Shown one piece after another: positions 39,849-48,007 of a stretch of 64,000 nucleotides of DNA. The DNA is from Parvibaculum sedimenti. Its GTDB lineage: Bacteria > Pseudomonadota > Alphaproteobacteria > Parvibaculales > Parvibaculaceae. The notes under the pieces are model-generated. The model searched no databases. It was given only the letters and a program-made list of their open reading frames with translations, and was not told the DNA's origin. A program made the position numbers and the translations under genes. The DNA lies in the NCBI RefSeq assembly GCF_009184905.1, contig NZ_WESC01000008.1, positions 1-64,000 on the forward strand. The letters run 5' to 3'. Position 1 is the stretch's first letter; each line of letters begins with the position of its first letter.

Positions 39849-40868
39849 TCAGGCTGTCTCGTCCGTCGGCGTGAAACCTTCGCCCATCGTGCCTTCGACG
39901 CGCTGCCTGCGCGCATTGTGGACCAGCGTGCCAGGCTTGTCCTCGTCCTCGGGCCGCGAGGTCGCCATGCGCAGCACTTCGGCGTAGCTCTCCTTTGTCT
40001 CGATGCGCGGGCCGAAGCCGTTGGCGATCAGGAAGGCGCGGGTCTTGGGCAGATTGTAGCAGGGCACCCACATCAGTAGATGGTGCTCGACGTGATAATT
40101 GACCCAGTAGGGCGCGATGAGGGCGCGCATGACGAGGCCGGCCTTGGTGGTGCGGGCGTTGCGGAAATCGTCGTTGCCGTCCGGCACCATCGCATGCTCC
40201 GCAATATTGCGGATACGCGTGATCGCCTGCTGCCAGGTCAGGAAGGGGAGCAGCCAGAGAGCGAAATAGAGGTACCAATGGCCGCTCGCAGCCAGGATCG
40301 CGAAGATGACAAGCTGGCAGATGGTGGCGCGGCCAAGCTTCGACCAGTAGTTGCGCAGGCGCCGTTCGAGCGGCCATTCGGGACGCCCGAGCGCGTTCAG
40401 GATTTGCGCCTTGCGCTGCTGGTAACCCGTCTGGCCGGTGAGGTCGCGGATCATCTTGCGGCGGAAGCTGGACTTCGTGATCGGGAAGGGCGCAGAGAGG
40501 ACGAGGTCCGGGTCGTCGGCCTGCTGTGTATGGGCGTGGTGCTTCAGGTGATAGCGGCGATAGGCGCCGGTCTCGGCCATCATCGGATAGGCGCAGAGCC
40601 ATTGGCTCAGGAACATGTTGAGCTTCTGGTTGTGGCAGAGAACGCCGTGCGCGCCGTCATGCATCAGGATCGCGAGGCCGAGCTGGCGCGCGCCGATCAG
40701 CGCCACGGCGACGAGGAATGTCACCGGATTGGGTAACCAGACGAAAAGCGCCATGGAGCCGAAAATCACACCCCAGGCATGGACGACGCACCAGAGGCCG
40801 CGCCAGTCGGAGCGGGTGCGGACGATGGAAAGCTGGGCGGGCGTCAGGAGTTCGCTGGCACTTATCAT
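39849..40868 (-). CDS. Membrane fatty acid desaturase
   Basis: A 339-residue integral membrane di-iron desaturase/hydroxylase. Three histidine clusters are visible: LMHDGAHG (about residue 70), YHLKHHAHTQ (about 107) and VEHHLLMWVP (about 265). Hydrophobic segments lie between them. It would introduce a double bond or hydroxyl into an acyl chain or related lipid. Its ATG overlaps the TetR gene stop by 4 bases, so the regulator and enzyme are one operon. The exact acyl substrate is unknown. Confidence 0.92.
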   Translation of the reverse strand: MISASELLTPAQLSIVRTRSDWRGLWCVVHAWGVIFGSMALFVWLPNPVTFLVAVALIGARQLGLAILMHDGAHGVLCHNQKLNMFLSQWLCAYPMMAETGAYRRYHLKHHAHTQQADDPDLVLSAPFPITKSSFRRKMIRDLTGQTGYQQRKAQILNALGRPEWPLERRLRNYWSKLGRATICQLVIFAILAASGHWYLYFALWLLPFLTWQQAITRIRNIAEHAMVPDGNDDFRNARTTKAGLVMRALIAPYWVNYHVEHHLLMWVPCYNLPKTRAFLIANGFGPRIETKESYAEVLRMATSRPEDEDKPGTLVHNARRQRVEGTMGEGFTPTDETA

Positions 40869-41551
40869 GCTCTGATCCTCGGTTCGCCAGTTCTGGCGTC
40901 TGGGGCTTTCACTTTAATGCGGGGCTGGAGCAGGCCGACGCCTGCGAGGCAGAAGGTCATGATCTCGTCGACGACCTTGTCGCCCTTTTCGTCGAGTTCA
41001 TGGGATTCAGGCGCGAGCGGGCCGATCAGTGCTGTCGGTATCGCGCCCGCGATGCAGGCCGCCGTGACCTTCACGTCGCGCGCCGGGAAATCGCCCGCGG
41101 CGATGCCCTCTTCGAGGAGCCCTGCGAATATCTCGCCATGGGTGCGGCGGAAGCGGGCGCGTTCCTCGGCGAGGCCGACATCGACGGGCTCGGCGAGCAG
41201 CGCAAAGGCAAGCCTGCGGCCACGTACGGCGCGGGAGGCGAAGGTGCGTAATACGGATTCAAGTCTTTTGGCGGCAGTCCCCGGTCCTTGCGCGATGCCG
41301 GCCAGCACATTCATCTCGCGGGCCGAAACCTCGCGGAAAACCTGGCGGCAAAGCTCTTCCTTGGAGGGGAAATAGCGATAGAGCGTTCCTGTGGCGACGC
41401 CCGCCTTGCGCGCCACTTCCGTCATCTGGGCGGCAGCGAATCCGCCCTCAGCGACAAGCTCGCGAGCCGCATTCAGAATATGCCGTCGCGTATCGGCGAG
41501 CCGGGCGGCAACGGTATCTGTGCGTCTATAGGCCAAAGCGTGAACCTCCAT
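40865..41551 (-). CDS. TetR-family regulator of the desaturase operon
   Basis: A 228-residue TetR protein. The N-terminal DNA-binding domain reads HILNAARELVAEGGFAAAQM then VARKAGVATGTLYRYFPSKE. The C-terminal domain would bind an acyl-CoA-like or other lipophilic ligand, by analogy with DesT/FadR-type TetR regulators. It is transcribed with the desaturase (4-base overlap). The intergenic region upstream carries three TGAA-N6-TTCA palindromes and a CATTCGAATG palindrome overlapping its own start, which strongly suggests autoregulation. No strong ribosome binding site is seen. Confidence 0.92.
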   Translation of the reverse strand: MEVHALAYRRTDTVAARLADTRRHILNAARELVAEGGFAAAQMTEVARKAGVATGTLYRYFPSKEELCRQVFREVSAREMNVLAGIAQGPGTAAKRLESVLRTFASRAVRGRRLAFALLAEPVDVGLAEERARFRRTHGEIFAGLLEEGIAAGDFPARDVKVTAACIAGAIPTALIGPLAPESHELDEKGDKVVDEIMTFCLAGVGLLQPRIKVKAPDARTGEPRIRA

Positions 41552-41558
41552 TCGAATG
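41549..41558. promoter_or_regulatory. Palindrome overlapping the tetR start codon
   Basis: CATTCGAATG is a perfect 10-base palindrome that includes the tetR start codon (minus strand). It could be a regulator half-site or chance. Confidence 0.35.
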
Positions 41559-41565
41559 GAGAGAA

Positions 41566-41579
41566 TGAACTATGATTCA
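41566..41579. promoter_or_regulatory. TetR operator candidate, site 1
   Basis: TGAACTATGATTCA, TGAA-N6-TTCA, 15-28 bases upstream of the tetR start. It differs from site 3 by one base in 14. Confidence 0.55.
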
Positions 41580-41659
41580 GGTTTGGGGTCAAGGCCCCAC
41601 GTGAACGCCTTCACAAGAATCTCGTGAGCGCCATTTCGAGGCGAGCCCGCGCCTATGAC

Positions 41660-41673
41660 TGAATTTATATTCA
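41660..41673. promoter_or_regulatory. TetR operator candidate, site 2
   Basis: TGAATTTATATTCA, TGAA-N6-TTCA, between the two divergent genes; the centre is 94 bases from site 1 and 82 from site 3. Confidence 0.45.
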
Positions 41674-41741
41674 TTTCTATCTACATAATTGGGGCGAGCG
41701 GTGTCGAACTTCATCTGGATGGGTGGGGCGGCTTATATATA

Positions 41742-41755
41742 TGAACTATAATTCA
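41742..41755. promoter_or_regulatory. TetR operator candidate, site 3
   Basis: TGAACTATAATTCA, TGAA-N6-TTCA, inside the AT-rich tract 144 bases before the MFS ATG, where an MFS promoter would be expected. It matches site 1 at 13 of 14 bases. Confidence 0.55.
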
Positions 41756-41898
41756 TTTTTTGCGCCAAAGGCTTTGCTTTTCCGCCAAGCGAAGGGCCGC
41801 GACAGGACGCGAATCCTGGGCCATAAAGCGCATCGCGGGGCGAGGGGGCCCGCCGGGCCGCGCCGTGGCTGCGGGGGTTCCAGTTTCGAGCGACATCC

Positions 41899-43149
41899 AT
41901 GGACACGACCTCCACTCCTCATGTTTCCCTCAAAAGCGTCCTTGGGGTGCGGGATTTCCGCTTCTTCCTCGCGGGGCGGTTTCTCGGAACGCTGGGCTCG
42001 CAGATCCAGTCCGTCGCGGTCGGTTGGCAGATCTATGACCTCACCCATAGCGCGATGGCGCTCGGCTTTGTCGGACTCGCGCAATTCCTGCCCATGGTGC
42101 TGCTGATCCTGCCGGCGGGCGATGTCGCCGACCGGATCGATCGGCGGATCATCGTGGCTGTGAGCTATGGGCTTCAGGCGCTCGCCATCGCGTTGCTCAT
42201 CGCGTTGACGCACATGGAGTCGACCAATGTCTGGCCCTTCTATCTCGTGCTGGTGCTGACGGGCATTTCGCGCGCCTTCGCGGGGCCTGCGCTGCGCTCC
42301 TTCGTGCCGCTGCTTGTTTCGAAGGAACAGATGCCGCGCGCAATCGCGCTGAGTTCATCGTCCTTTCAGGTTGCGGTCATCGGCGGTCCGGCGTTGGGCG
42401 GTATCATCTATATCTGGGGACCGACGGCTGCCTATGGCGCCTGCCTTCTCTTCTTCGTCGCGGTTGCTGTCGCCTTCGTCGCGCTGCGGACGCAGCACCA
42501 GCAGCAGCCCGTCGATCCCACCATGGGGGCCTTTGCCCGCGCCATGGCGGGTATCGCCTATATCAGGACGCAGCCCATCGTGCTCGGCGCGATCTCGCTT
42601 GATCTCTTCGCGGTGCTGCTCGGCGGCGCGACTGCGCTTCTGCCGATCTATGCGAAGGATATTCTGCATGTGGGACCGGAAGGTCTCGGCCTCATGCGTT
42701 CGGCGCCCGCCATCGGCGCTGTCATCGTCAATTTCCTGCTGATCTGGCGGCCGCTCCATCGGCATACGGGGCTTGCGATGTTTGCCTGCGTCGCGTTGTT
42801 CGGCGTGGCGACCATCGTCTTCGGGCTCTCCGAGACCTTTATGCTGTCGCTTGCGGCGCTTTTCGTCATGGGCGGCGCGGACATGGTGAGCGTCTTCGTG
42901 CGTTCGACGCTGATCCCGCTGGCGACACCGCCGGAAAAGCTCGGCCGCGTCAGCGCCGTCGATCTCATCTTCATCAGCGCGTCCAATGAATTCGGTGAGT
43001 TCGAAAGCGGCATGGTCGCAGGCTGGATCGGCGCGGTGCCCGCAGTTGTCGTCGGCGGGCTTGGCACCATCGGCGTCGTTGCGCTCTGGATGTGGCTCTT
43101 CCCCGATCTCAGAAAGATCGACCGGCTGACCGACGTGAAGCCCGGCTAG
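41899..43149 (+). CDS. MFS transporter (EntS/DHA3-like exporter)
   Basis: A 416-residue membrane protein with about 12 transmembrane helices. It has the MFS loop motif GDVADRIDRRIIVAVSYG near residue 74, and GRFLGTLGSQIQSVAVGWQI in the first helix region. It resembles the EntS/DHA3 group of small-molecule exporters. The substrate is unknown. Shared upstream palindromes suggest the divergent TetR protein regulates it. Its stop codon shares the CTAG tetramer 43146-43149 with the ubiA stop on the opposite strand. Confidence 0.9.
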   Translation: MDTTSTPHVSLKSVLGVRDFRFFLAGRFLGTLGSQIQSVAVGWQIYDLTHSAMALGFVGLAQFLPMVLLILPAGDVADRIDRRIIVAVSYGLQALAIALLIALTHMESTNVWPFYLVLVLTGISRAFAGPALRSFVPLLVSKEQMPRAIALSSSSFQVAVIGGPALGGIIYIWGPTAAYGACLLFFVAVAVAFVALRTQHQQQPVDPTMGAFARAMAGIAYIRTQPIVLGAISLDLFAVLLGGATALLPIYAKDILHVGPEGLGLMRSAPAIGAVIVNFLLIWRPLHRHTGLAMFACVALFGVATIVFGLSETFMLSLAALFVMGGADMVSVFVRSTLIPLATPPEKLGRVSAVDLIFISASNEFGEFESGMVAGWIGAVPAVVVGGLGTIGVVALWMWLFPDLRKIDRLTDVKPG

Positions 43150-44069
43150 GTGAAAAGCCGGGCGAGCGCGATCGCCGCGAAGACAATAAATCCGAAATCG
43201 CGATTGGACCGGAAGAGCTTGAGGCAGCGGCCTGAGTCGTCGATATCGAGCGAGCGGATCTGCCAGATGAGATGCGCCACGGCGAGCGCAATGCCGACGT
43301 AATAGATCGGCCCCAACCGCGCTGAAATGCCGACCGCGACGAGCGTGATCGCCATGACGCCGTAGAACATCCACATCCAGCGATGCGTCGCCGCGCCGAA
43401 GCGTAGCGCGGTGGATTTCACGCCGATCAGCGCGTCGTCATCCTTGTCCTGATGCGCATAGATCGTGTCATAGCCGATGGTCCATGCGATGGAGCCGAGA
43501 TAGAGCAGCACAGGCGCCAGCGCGAGACGGTCTGTCGCCGCGGCATAGCCCATCAACGCACCCCAGTTGAAGGCGAGACCGAGCACGAATTGCGGCCAGT
43601 AGGTGATGCGCTTCATGAAAGGATAGGCAGCGACGATGGCGAGCGAGGAGACGCCAAGCAGGATCGCAAGCGGCGACAGCGCCAGTAGCACCGCGAGGCC
43701 GACGAGGCATTGCAGGACGAGAAAGGCCCATGCCTGTTTCACGCTCACCGCGCCGCTGGGGATCGGGCGTGAGCGCGTGCGCTCGACCCGGCCGTCGAAA
43801 TCGCGGTCCACAATGTCGTTGAAGGTGCAGCCCGCGCCGCGCATGACGACGGCGCCGATGACGAAAAGGATGAGCAGGCGGAAATCCGGCAGCCCGTCGG
43901 CGGCCAGCGCAATAGACCACCAGCAGGGAAGCAGCAGCAGCCATGTGCCGATCGGCCGGTCGAGCCGCGCGAGGCGCGCATAGGGGCGCAGCGGCGCTGG
44001 CGCCCAGCGGTCGACCCAGTTTTGCGCGGGTGCGTCGGCGACGCGGGTTTCGCTGGCGGATGTGGACAT
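43146..44069 (-). CDS. ubiA: 4-hydroxybenzoate polyprenyltransferase
   Basis: UbiA attaches the polyprenyl tail to 4-hydroxybenzoate in ubiquinone synthesis, in the inner membrane. The 307-residue protein has about eight to nine helices. Its aspartate-rich motifs are NDIVDRDFDGRVERTRSRP (about residue 84) and AHQDKDDDALIGVKSTALRF (about 208). The start at 44069 follows the usual N-terminal extension. The family resemblance to ctaB at 53667 is expected, but the sequence is ubiquinone-type. The Nudix gene ends 5 bases upstream on the same strand. Confidence 0.95.
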   Translation of the reverse strand: MSTSASETRVADAPAQNWVDRWAPAPLRPYARLARLDRPIGTWLLLLPCWWSIALAADGLPDFRLLILFVIGAVVMRGAGCTFNDIVDRDFDGRVERTRSRPIPSGAVSVKQAWAFLVLQCLVGLAVLLALSPLAILLGVSSLAIVAAYPFMKRITYWPQFVLGLAFNWGALMGYAAATDRLALAPVLLYLGSIAWTIGYDTIYAHQDKDDDALIGVKSTALRFGAATHRWMWMFYGVMAITLVAVGISARLGPIYYVGIALAVAHLIWQIRSLDIDDSGRCLKLFRSNRDFGFIVFAAIALARLFT

Positions 44070-44073
44070 GAAC

Positions 44074-44568
44074 TCAAAGCCCGATAGTGATCGTGTCGGC
44101 AGGATAGTCGCCCTTGAGAAGGGGCGGCAGATGTTCCTTGAGGCAGAGCGGATAGAAAATCTCGTCGCTCGCCATCAGCTCATCCATATCCCACCATTTC
44201 ATGTCTTTTATCACGGCGCGTTCGAGTTCGGTCCAGTTCTCGCTGCGCAAGGCGGTTTCTTCGGTCCGGGCGAGGAAATAGGTCTCTTCGAAAAGCCGCT
44301 TCTCGCCTTTGACGGTGAGGACACATTCGCGATACCAGACCGGCGGTCCGAGGCGGACCTTGGTGTGTCCGGTCTCCTCGCCGATTTCGCGCAGAGCCGC
44401 CGTGGGGAGGTCCTCGCCGTCTTCTACGCCGCCGCCGATGGTGAACCAGTAGGATGTGTCAGAGATGCGGCCTTCGTGGTCCCCGACATCCGGATCATGC
44501 GCGCGCATGAGGAGAAGCCGATCCTCGGCGTCGAAGAACAGAATTCGCACGGTGGGTCTGGTTTGCAT
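44074..44568 (-). CDS. Nudix hydrolase
   Basis: A 164-residue Nudix protein hydrolysing a nucleoside-diphosphate-linked substrate. The full box GGVEDGEDLPTAALREIGEE is visible at about residues 46-66, matching G-x5-E-x7-RE-U-x-EE-x-G-U. A much longer frame extends upstream, antisense to rsmE, but the ATG at 44568 gives the natural start. It is transcribed toward ubiA and ends 5 bases before its start. Substrate unknown. Confidence 0.9.
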   Translation of the reverse strand: MQTRPTVRILFFDAEDRLLLMRAHDPDVGDHEGRISDTSYWFTIGGGVEDGEDLPTAALREIGEETGHTKVRLGPPVWYRECVLTVKGEKRLFEETYFLARTEETALRSENWTELERAVIKDMKWWDMDELMASDEIFYPLCLKEHLPPLLKGDYPADTITIGL

Positions 44569-44616
44569 GGGACGAATTTTTGTTTCCGATTGTCTTGTGA
44601 TTACCATAGCTCTAAT

Positions 44617-44647
44617 CGTCATGGCCCGGTCAAGCCGGGCCATGACG
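44617..44647. repeat. Single REP unit
   Basis: A 13-base perfect inverted repeat CGTCATGGCCCGG with loop TCAAG (44617-44629 and 44635-44647), between the Nudix and rsmE genes. It belongs to the same repeat family as the paired element at 47486-47578 and the common alphaproteobacterial CGTCATGGCCCGGCTTGACC repeats. Confidence 0.8.
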
Positions 44648-44664
44648 GAGAGGGTGACAGCACA

Positions 44665-45453
44665 ATGCGCAACGACGAAGACGACGACAGCCCCGCGCAT
44701 TGCGGCACCGGCAAGACGCGGCTCTATGTCGATGCGCCGATGGCGGCGGGCGGCGATGTCCAGCTCGACAAGGACCAGTCGCATTATCTCGTCAATGTAC
44801 TGCGCATGGGGCAGGGCGAGCACGTTCTCATCTTCAACGGGCACGACGGCGAGTGGGCGGCGGAGATTGCCGAAGCCTCGAAGAAGGCCGCGCTTCTCCG
44901 CGTGATCGAGCGGACGCGGGCGCATCAGCCGCTTCCCGACATCTGGCTTCTCTTCGCGCCGGTGAAACGCGCGCGGCTCGACTTCATCGCCCAGAAGGCG
45001 ACCGAAATGGGCGCCGCGATGATCCAGCCCGTCATCACGCGGCGCACCATCGTGTCGCGCGTCAAGGATCAGCGCTTGCAGGCGAACGTCGTCGAGGCGG
45101 CCGAGCAATGCGGGTTGGTGGCGCTGCCGGAGGTGCGCGAGGCGGAGAAGCTCGACGCGCTGCTCGATCGCTGGAGCGAGCGCGAAGGCCCAAGGCGCAT
45201 TCTTTTCTGCGATGAGGCCGCCGAGCCCGGCGGCTCGAAAGTGGCGCTCGAACGTCTCGCGGCGGAAGGCGGCAAGGGCAAGCCTTACGCGCTGCTGATC
45301 GGCCCCGAAGGCGGCTTCGATGCGGAAGAACGGGCCCGGCTCCACGCCCGCAAGGACACAGTCGCGATTTCGCTGGGGCCTCGCATCCTGCGGGCCGATA
45401 CCGCGGCCATCGCGGCGCTTGCCGCCGTCCAGATGATTCTGGGGGACTGGTAG
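44665..45453 (+). CDS. rsmE: 16S rRNA (uracil1498-N3)-methyltransferase
   Basis: RsmE methylates U1498 of 16S rRNA. The 262-residue protein has the N-terminal PUA-like segment with DQSHYLVNVLRMGQGEHV, and the SPOUT knot with LLIGPEGGFDAEE and LGPRILRADTAAIAALA. A longer frame running back to 44062 is non-coding on the N-terminal side. The ATG at 44665 follows a GGAGAGGG ribosome binding site. It lies divergent from the Nudix gene, with the REP unit between. Confidence 0.95.
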   Translation: MRNDEDDDSPAHCGTGKTRLYVDAPMAAGGDVQLDKDQSHYLVNVLRMGQGEHVLIFNGHDGEWAAEIAEASKKAALLRVIERTRAHQPLPDIWLLFAPVKRARLDFIAQKATEMGAAMIQPVITRRTIVSRVKDQRLQANVVEAAEQCGLVALPEVREAEKLDALLDRWSEREGPRRILFCDEAAEPGGSKVALERLAAEGGKGKPYALLIGPEGGFDAEERARLHARKDTVAISLGPRILRADTAAIAALAAVQMILGDW

Positions 45454-45628
45454 CGGGCGGACGCCTTTTGCGTAGCGTTCGCAAGTTCACGGAGGCAATT
45501 CTTTAGCGCTTGTCAGGTCGCGGCGGCGCTCCTACATGTTGGCGACGTCAAAAAAGGGCCGGGGACCGGGCAGGGGCGATGCGGCCTCGCGATCAACGAC
45601 ACGGCCTGTCCAACCCAGGGGGCTCTTC

Positions 45629-46999
45629 ATGAGCGTACTCGTCGCAGGGCCCGAGCCCATCACGAGCCGGGACGATCTCGTCGCCGCGCTCGAACGTGGC
45701 TCCAAGCCGAAGGCCGAATGGCGTATCGGCACGGAGCATGAGAAGTTTCCGTTCTATCTCTCCGATCATTCGCCCGTTCCTTATGAGGGCCCGAATGGCA
45801 TCCACGCCATGCTGGAAGGCCTGCAACGCTTCGGCTGGCTCCCCGTGCGCGAGGGTGAGACGCTGATCGGCCTCGAAAGCCCGAAGGGCGGCGGCAATAT
45901 TTCACTGGAACCCGGCGGACAATTCGAGCTTTCGGGCGCGCCGCTCGAAACTCTGCACCAGACCTGCGCGGAGCTGCATGACCACCTCGCCCAGGTGCGC
46001 GAAGTCGGCGGCGAACTCGGCCTCGGTTTCCTCGGCCTCGGCTTCACGCCGAGCTGGCGGCGAGATCAGATCCCGGTCATGCCCAAGGGCCGCTACAAGA
46101 TCATGACCGAGTACATGAAGAAGGTCGGGACCATGGGTCTCGACATGATGTACCGCTCCTGCACCGTGCAGGTGAACCTCGATTTTGCCTCCGAAGCGGA
46201 CATGGTGAAGAAACTGCGCGTCGCCGTCGCGCTCCAGCCCATTGCCACGGCGATCTTCGCCAATTCTCCGTTCACGGAAGGAAAGCCGAACGGCTATCTC
46301 TCCTACCGCTCGCATGTCTGGACCGATACGGACCGGGCGCGCACGGGCATGATCCCCTTCATCTTCGAGGACGGTTTCGGCTTCGAGCGTTATGTCGACT
46401 ACGCGCTCGACGTGCCGATGTATTTCGTCCACCGGGAGCAAGGCTATATCGACGTGACGGGCCAGTCCTTCCGCGACTTCATGGAAGGAAAGCTCAAAGG
46501 TGCGGAAGGCGAGACGCCGACGCGGGGCGACTGGATCAACCACCTCACGACCATTTTCCCGGAAGCGCGGCTGAAGAATTACATCGAGATGCGCGGCGCA
46601 GACGGCGGGCCCTGGGCGCGGATCTGCGCGCTGCCGGCCTTCTGGGTCGGGCTCACCTACGACCAGTCGTCGCTCGACGCGGCCTGGGATCTCGTCAAGG
46701 ACTGGACGGCGCAAGAACGGCAACAGCTCCGCGACGACGTTCCGCGTCTTGGGTTCAAGACGCCTTTCCGCAATGGCACGCTGCTCGACATCGCGCGCCG
46801 CGCGGTCGAGATTTCGCGGGCGGGCCTCAAGGCGCGAGCGAAGGGCGATGGCGCGGGCTCGGAAAACGAGACCGTGTTCCTTTCCACCGTCGAGGACATT
46901 GTCGGCAAGGGCAAGTCGCCCGCCGATGAAATGCTCGAGGCTTTCCATGGCCGTTGGGGTGGCAGCGTCGATCCGGTGTATACGGAATACGCGTTCTAG
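45629..46999 (+). CDS. gshA: Glutamate-cysteine ligase (class II, plant-type)
   Basis: GshA makes gamma-glutamylcysteine, the first step of glutathione synthesis. The 456-residue alphaproteobacterial enzyme resembles the plant type. It has [16 protein letters not shown] near residue 28, [16 protein letters not shown] near residue 90 and [19 protein letters not shown] in the C-terminal half. The open frame begins at 45536, but the ATG at 45629 has a GGGGG ribosome binding site and the normal N-terminus. The last 20 residues, with [15 protein letters not shown], reappear in decayed form at 47400-47458. Confidence 0.95.
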   Translation: MSVLVAGPEPITSRDDLVAALERGSKPKAEWRIGTEHEKFPFYLSDHSPVPYEGPNGIHAMLEGLQRFGWLPVREGETLIGLESPKGGGNISLEPGGQFELSGAPLETLHQTCAELHDHLAQVREVGGELGLGFLGLGFTPSWRRDQIPVMPKGRYKIMTEYMKKVGTMGLDMMYRSCTVQVNLDFASEADMVKKLRVAVALQPIATAIFANSPFTEGKPNGYLSYRSHVWTDTDRARTGMIPFIFEDGFGFERYVDYALDVPMYFVHREQGYIDVTGQSFRDFMEGKLKGAEGETPTRGDWINHLTTIFPEARLKNYIEMRGADGGPWARICALPAFWVGLTYDQSSLDAAWDLVKDWTAQERQQLRDDVPRLGFKTPFRNGTLLDIARRAVEISRAGLKARAKGDGAGSENETVFLSTVEDIVGKGKSPADEMLEAFHGRWGGSVDPVYTEYAF

Positions 47000-47147
47000 C
47001 CGCTCTTTCCGGCTGTCATGCGCGACCGTCTCTGAATTCAAGGAGACTGGCCAGCCACGTCTTGCCTTTTGCTCTCAATGCGAACAGCGGCCGGTTTACC
47101 TTTTGTTTGCAATTGAGGTCGATCCTTCTCCCATCAGGGAGACAGAG

Positions 47148-47384
47148 ATGGTCAGCATCTTCATCACTGCGTTGGGTTTGAGCTTCTTCCTCGTCCGTCT
47201 GGCCAAGGGAAGCTGGGTCCGCAATCCTGCCTATCTCGCGCTCGCGATCTTTGGCAGCATGGCGGGACTGCTCATCCTCATGCGGGTGTCTCCGGGCGCC
47301 GAGGACAGCATGATCTACGGCAATCTGGCAGCCTTTGCAGGGGCCGCGAGCGCGATCATGGCCTACGATCTGACGATCGGGTAG
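47148..47384 (+). CDS. Small two-helix membrane protein
   Basis: A 78-residue protein with an ATG at 47148 preceded by CAGGGAGACAGAG, a good ribosome binding site. It has hydrophobic segments at about residues 1-17, 26-45 and 57-76, so two or three membrane helices. No family is recognised. It lies between intact gshA and a decayed gshA 3' fragment, so it may have entered by the same rearrangement. A longer frame extending upstream is antisense or overlapping and not coding-like. Confidence 0.6.
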   Translation: MVSIFITALGLSFFLVRLAKGSWVRNPAYLALAIFGSMAGLLILMRVSPGAEDSMIYGNLAAFAGAASAIMAYDLTIG

Positions 47385-47399
47385 CCGTTCGGGCGATAT

Positions 47400-47458
47400 G
47401 CCGGGGACATGCCCGAGGCTTGGCACCGCGGTTGGACAGGCAGCATCGATCCAGTATG
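47400..47458 (+). pseudogene. Decayed 3' fragment of a second gshA
   Basis: Bases 47400-47458 align without gaps to the gshA 3' end at 46922-46980 with 43 of 59 identities (counted by eye). They translate as AGDMPEAWHRGWTGSIDPVC, against [20 protein letters not shown] in gshA. The frame then runs on into the REPIN-like element without the gshA stop. Only about 20 codons remain, so this is a relic of a duplicated or replaced gshA paralogue. Confidence 0.7.
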
Positions 47459-47485
47459 CGCTCCAGTCTTTTGGCTTTTCTTATT

Positions 47486-47578
47486 CGTCATGCCCGGGCT
47501 TGACCCGGGTATCCACGTCTTCTCTGATCAGAAACGGTAAGAAAGACATGGATGGCCCGATCAAGTCGGGCCATGACG
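47486..47578. repeat. REPIN-like paired REP element
   Basis: Two REP units in opposite orientation. The left unit begins CGTCATGCCCGGGCTTGACC at 47486. The right unit, read from 47578 on the minus strand, begins CGTCATGGCCCGACTTGATC. Both continue with ATCCAYGTCTT. The whole 93 bases can fold into a long hairpin. It ends 24 bases before the VOC gene start and follows the gshA relic. Confidence 0.75.
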
Positions 47579-47601
47579 GAATGGGAAAAGGGAGGGCATC
47601 C

Positions 47602-47985
47602 ATGTTCAGTCATGTGACCATCGGATCGAACGATCCGGGAGAGCTCGAAGCCTTCTACGACGCGGTGCTGGCGACGCTCGGCATCCATCCCTTCTTCAAG
47701 ATTGAGGGTACGCTGAGCTACGGCACGGCGGCCGGCCCGAAGGTCTTTATCCTGAAGCCGTTCAACGGCCAGCCTCATCAGCCGGGCAATGGTGGTCATG
47801 TCGCCTTCCTCGCGCCGAGCCGCGGGGCGGTGGATGCGTTCCACGCCAAGGCGCTCGAACTCGGCGGCACCAGCGAAGGCGCGCCGGGGCTGCGCCCGCA
47901 TTACCATCCGAATTATTACGGTGCCTATGCGCGTGATCCCGACGGTAACAAGATCCAGGCGGTCTGCCATAGTAAGAACGGATAA
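47602..47985 (+). CDS. VOC-family (glyoxalase-like) protein
   Basis: A 127-residue vicinal-oxygen-chelate fold protein. It has the N-terminal HVTIGSNDPGELEAFYDAVL, a central GNGGHVAFLAPSRGAVDAFH and the C-terminal YGAYARDPDGNKIQAVC. These are the positions of the metal ligands in glyoxalase- and lactoylglutathione-lyase-like proteins. Activity is unknown. A longer frame from 47398 exists, but the ATG at 47602 has GGGAGGG upstream, so the upstream part is discounted. Confidence 0.9.
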   Translation: MFSHVTIGSNDPGELEAFYDAVLATLGIHPFFKIEGTLSYGTAAGPKVFILKPFNGQPHQPGNGGHVAFLAPSRGAVDAFHAKALELGGTSEGAPGLRPHYHPNYYGAYARDPDGNKIQAVCHSKNG

Positions 47986-48007
47986 GCCAATTGGGAGTTG
48001 AGGCGAG

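Larger units (their letters stand above)
41580..41898. other. Intergenic region between tetR and the MFS gene
   Basis: Part of a 347-base stretch (41552-41898) without a gene. The right two-thirds is AT-rich and holds operator candidates 2 and 3 and the MFS promoter region. The stretch from about 41800 to 41890 is GC-rich and shows no ORF of coding character. I see no tRNA or other RNA. Confidence 0.6.

Noticed and set aside
39730..40602. N-terminal extension of the second phosphotransferase to 647 residues
   Set aside because: The extra 290 residues are read from the desaturase gene in another frame; the ATG at 39729 is well supported.
41800..41898. Start of the MFS gene further upstream
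   Set aside because: No in-frame start with coding character lies before the ATG at 41899.
44062..44664. N-terminal extension of rsmE to 44062
   Set aside because: The extension is antisense to the Nudix gene and crosses a REP palindrome; the ATG at 44665 has its own ribosome binding site.
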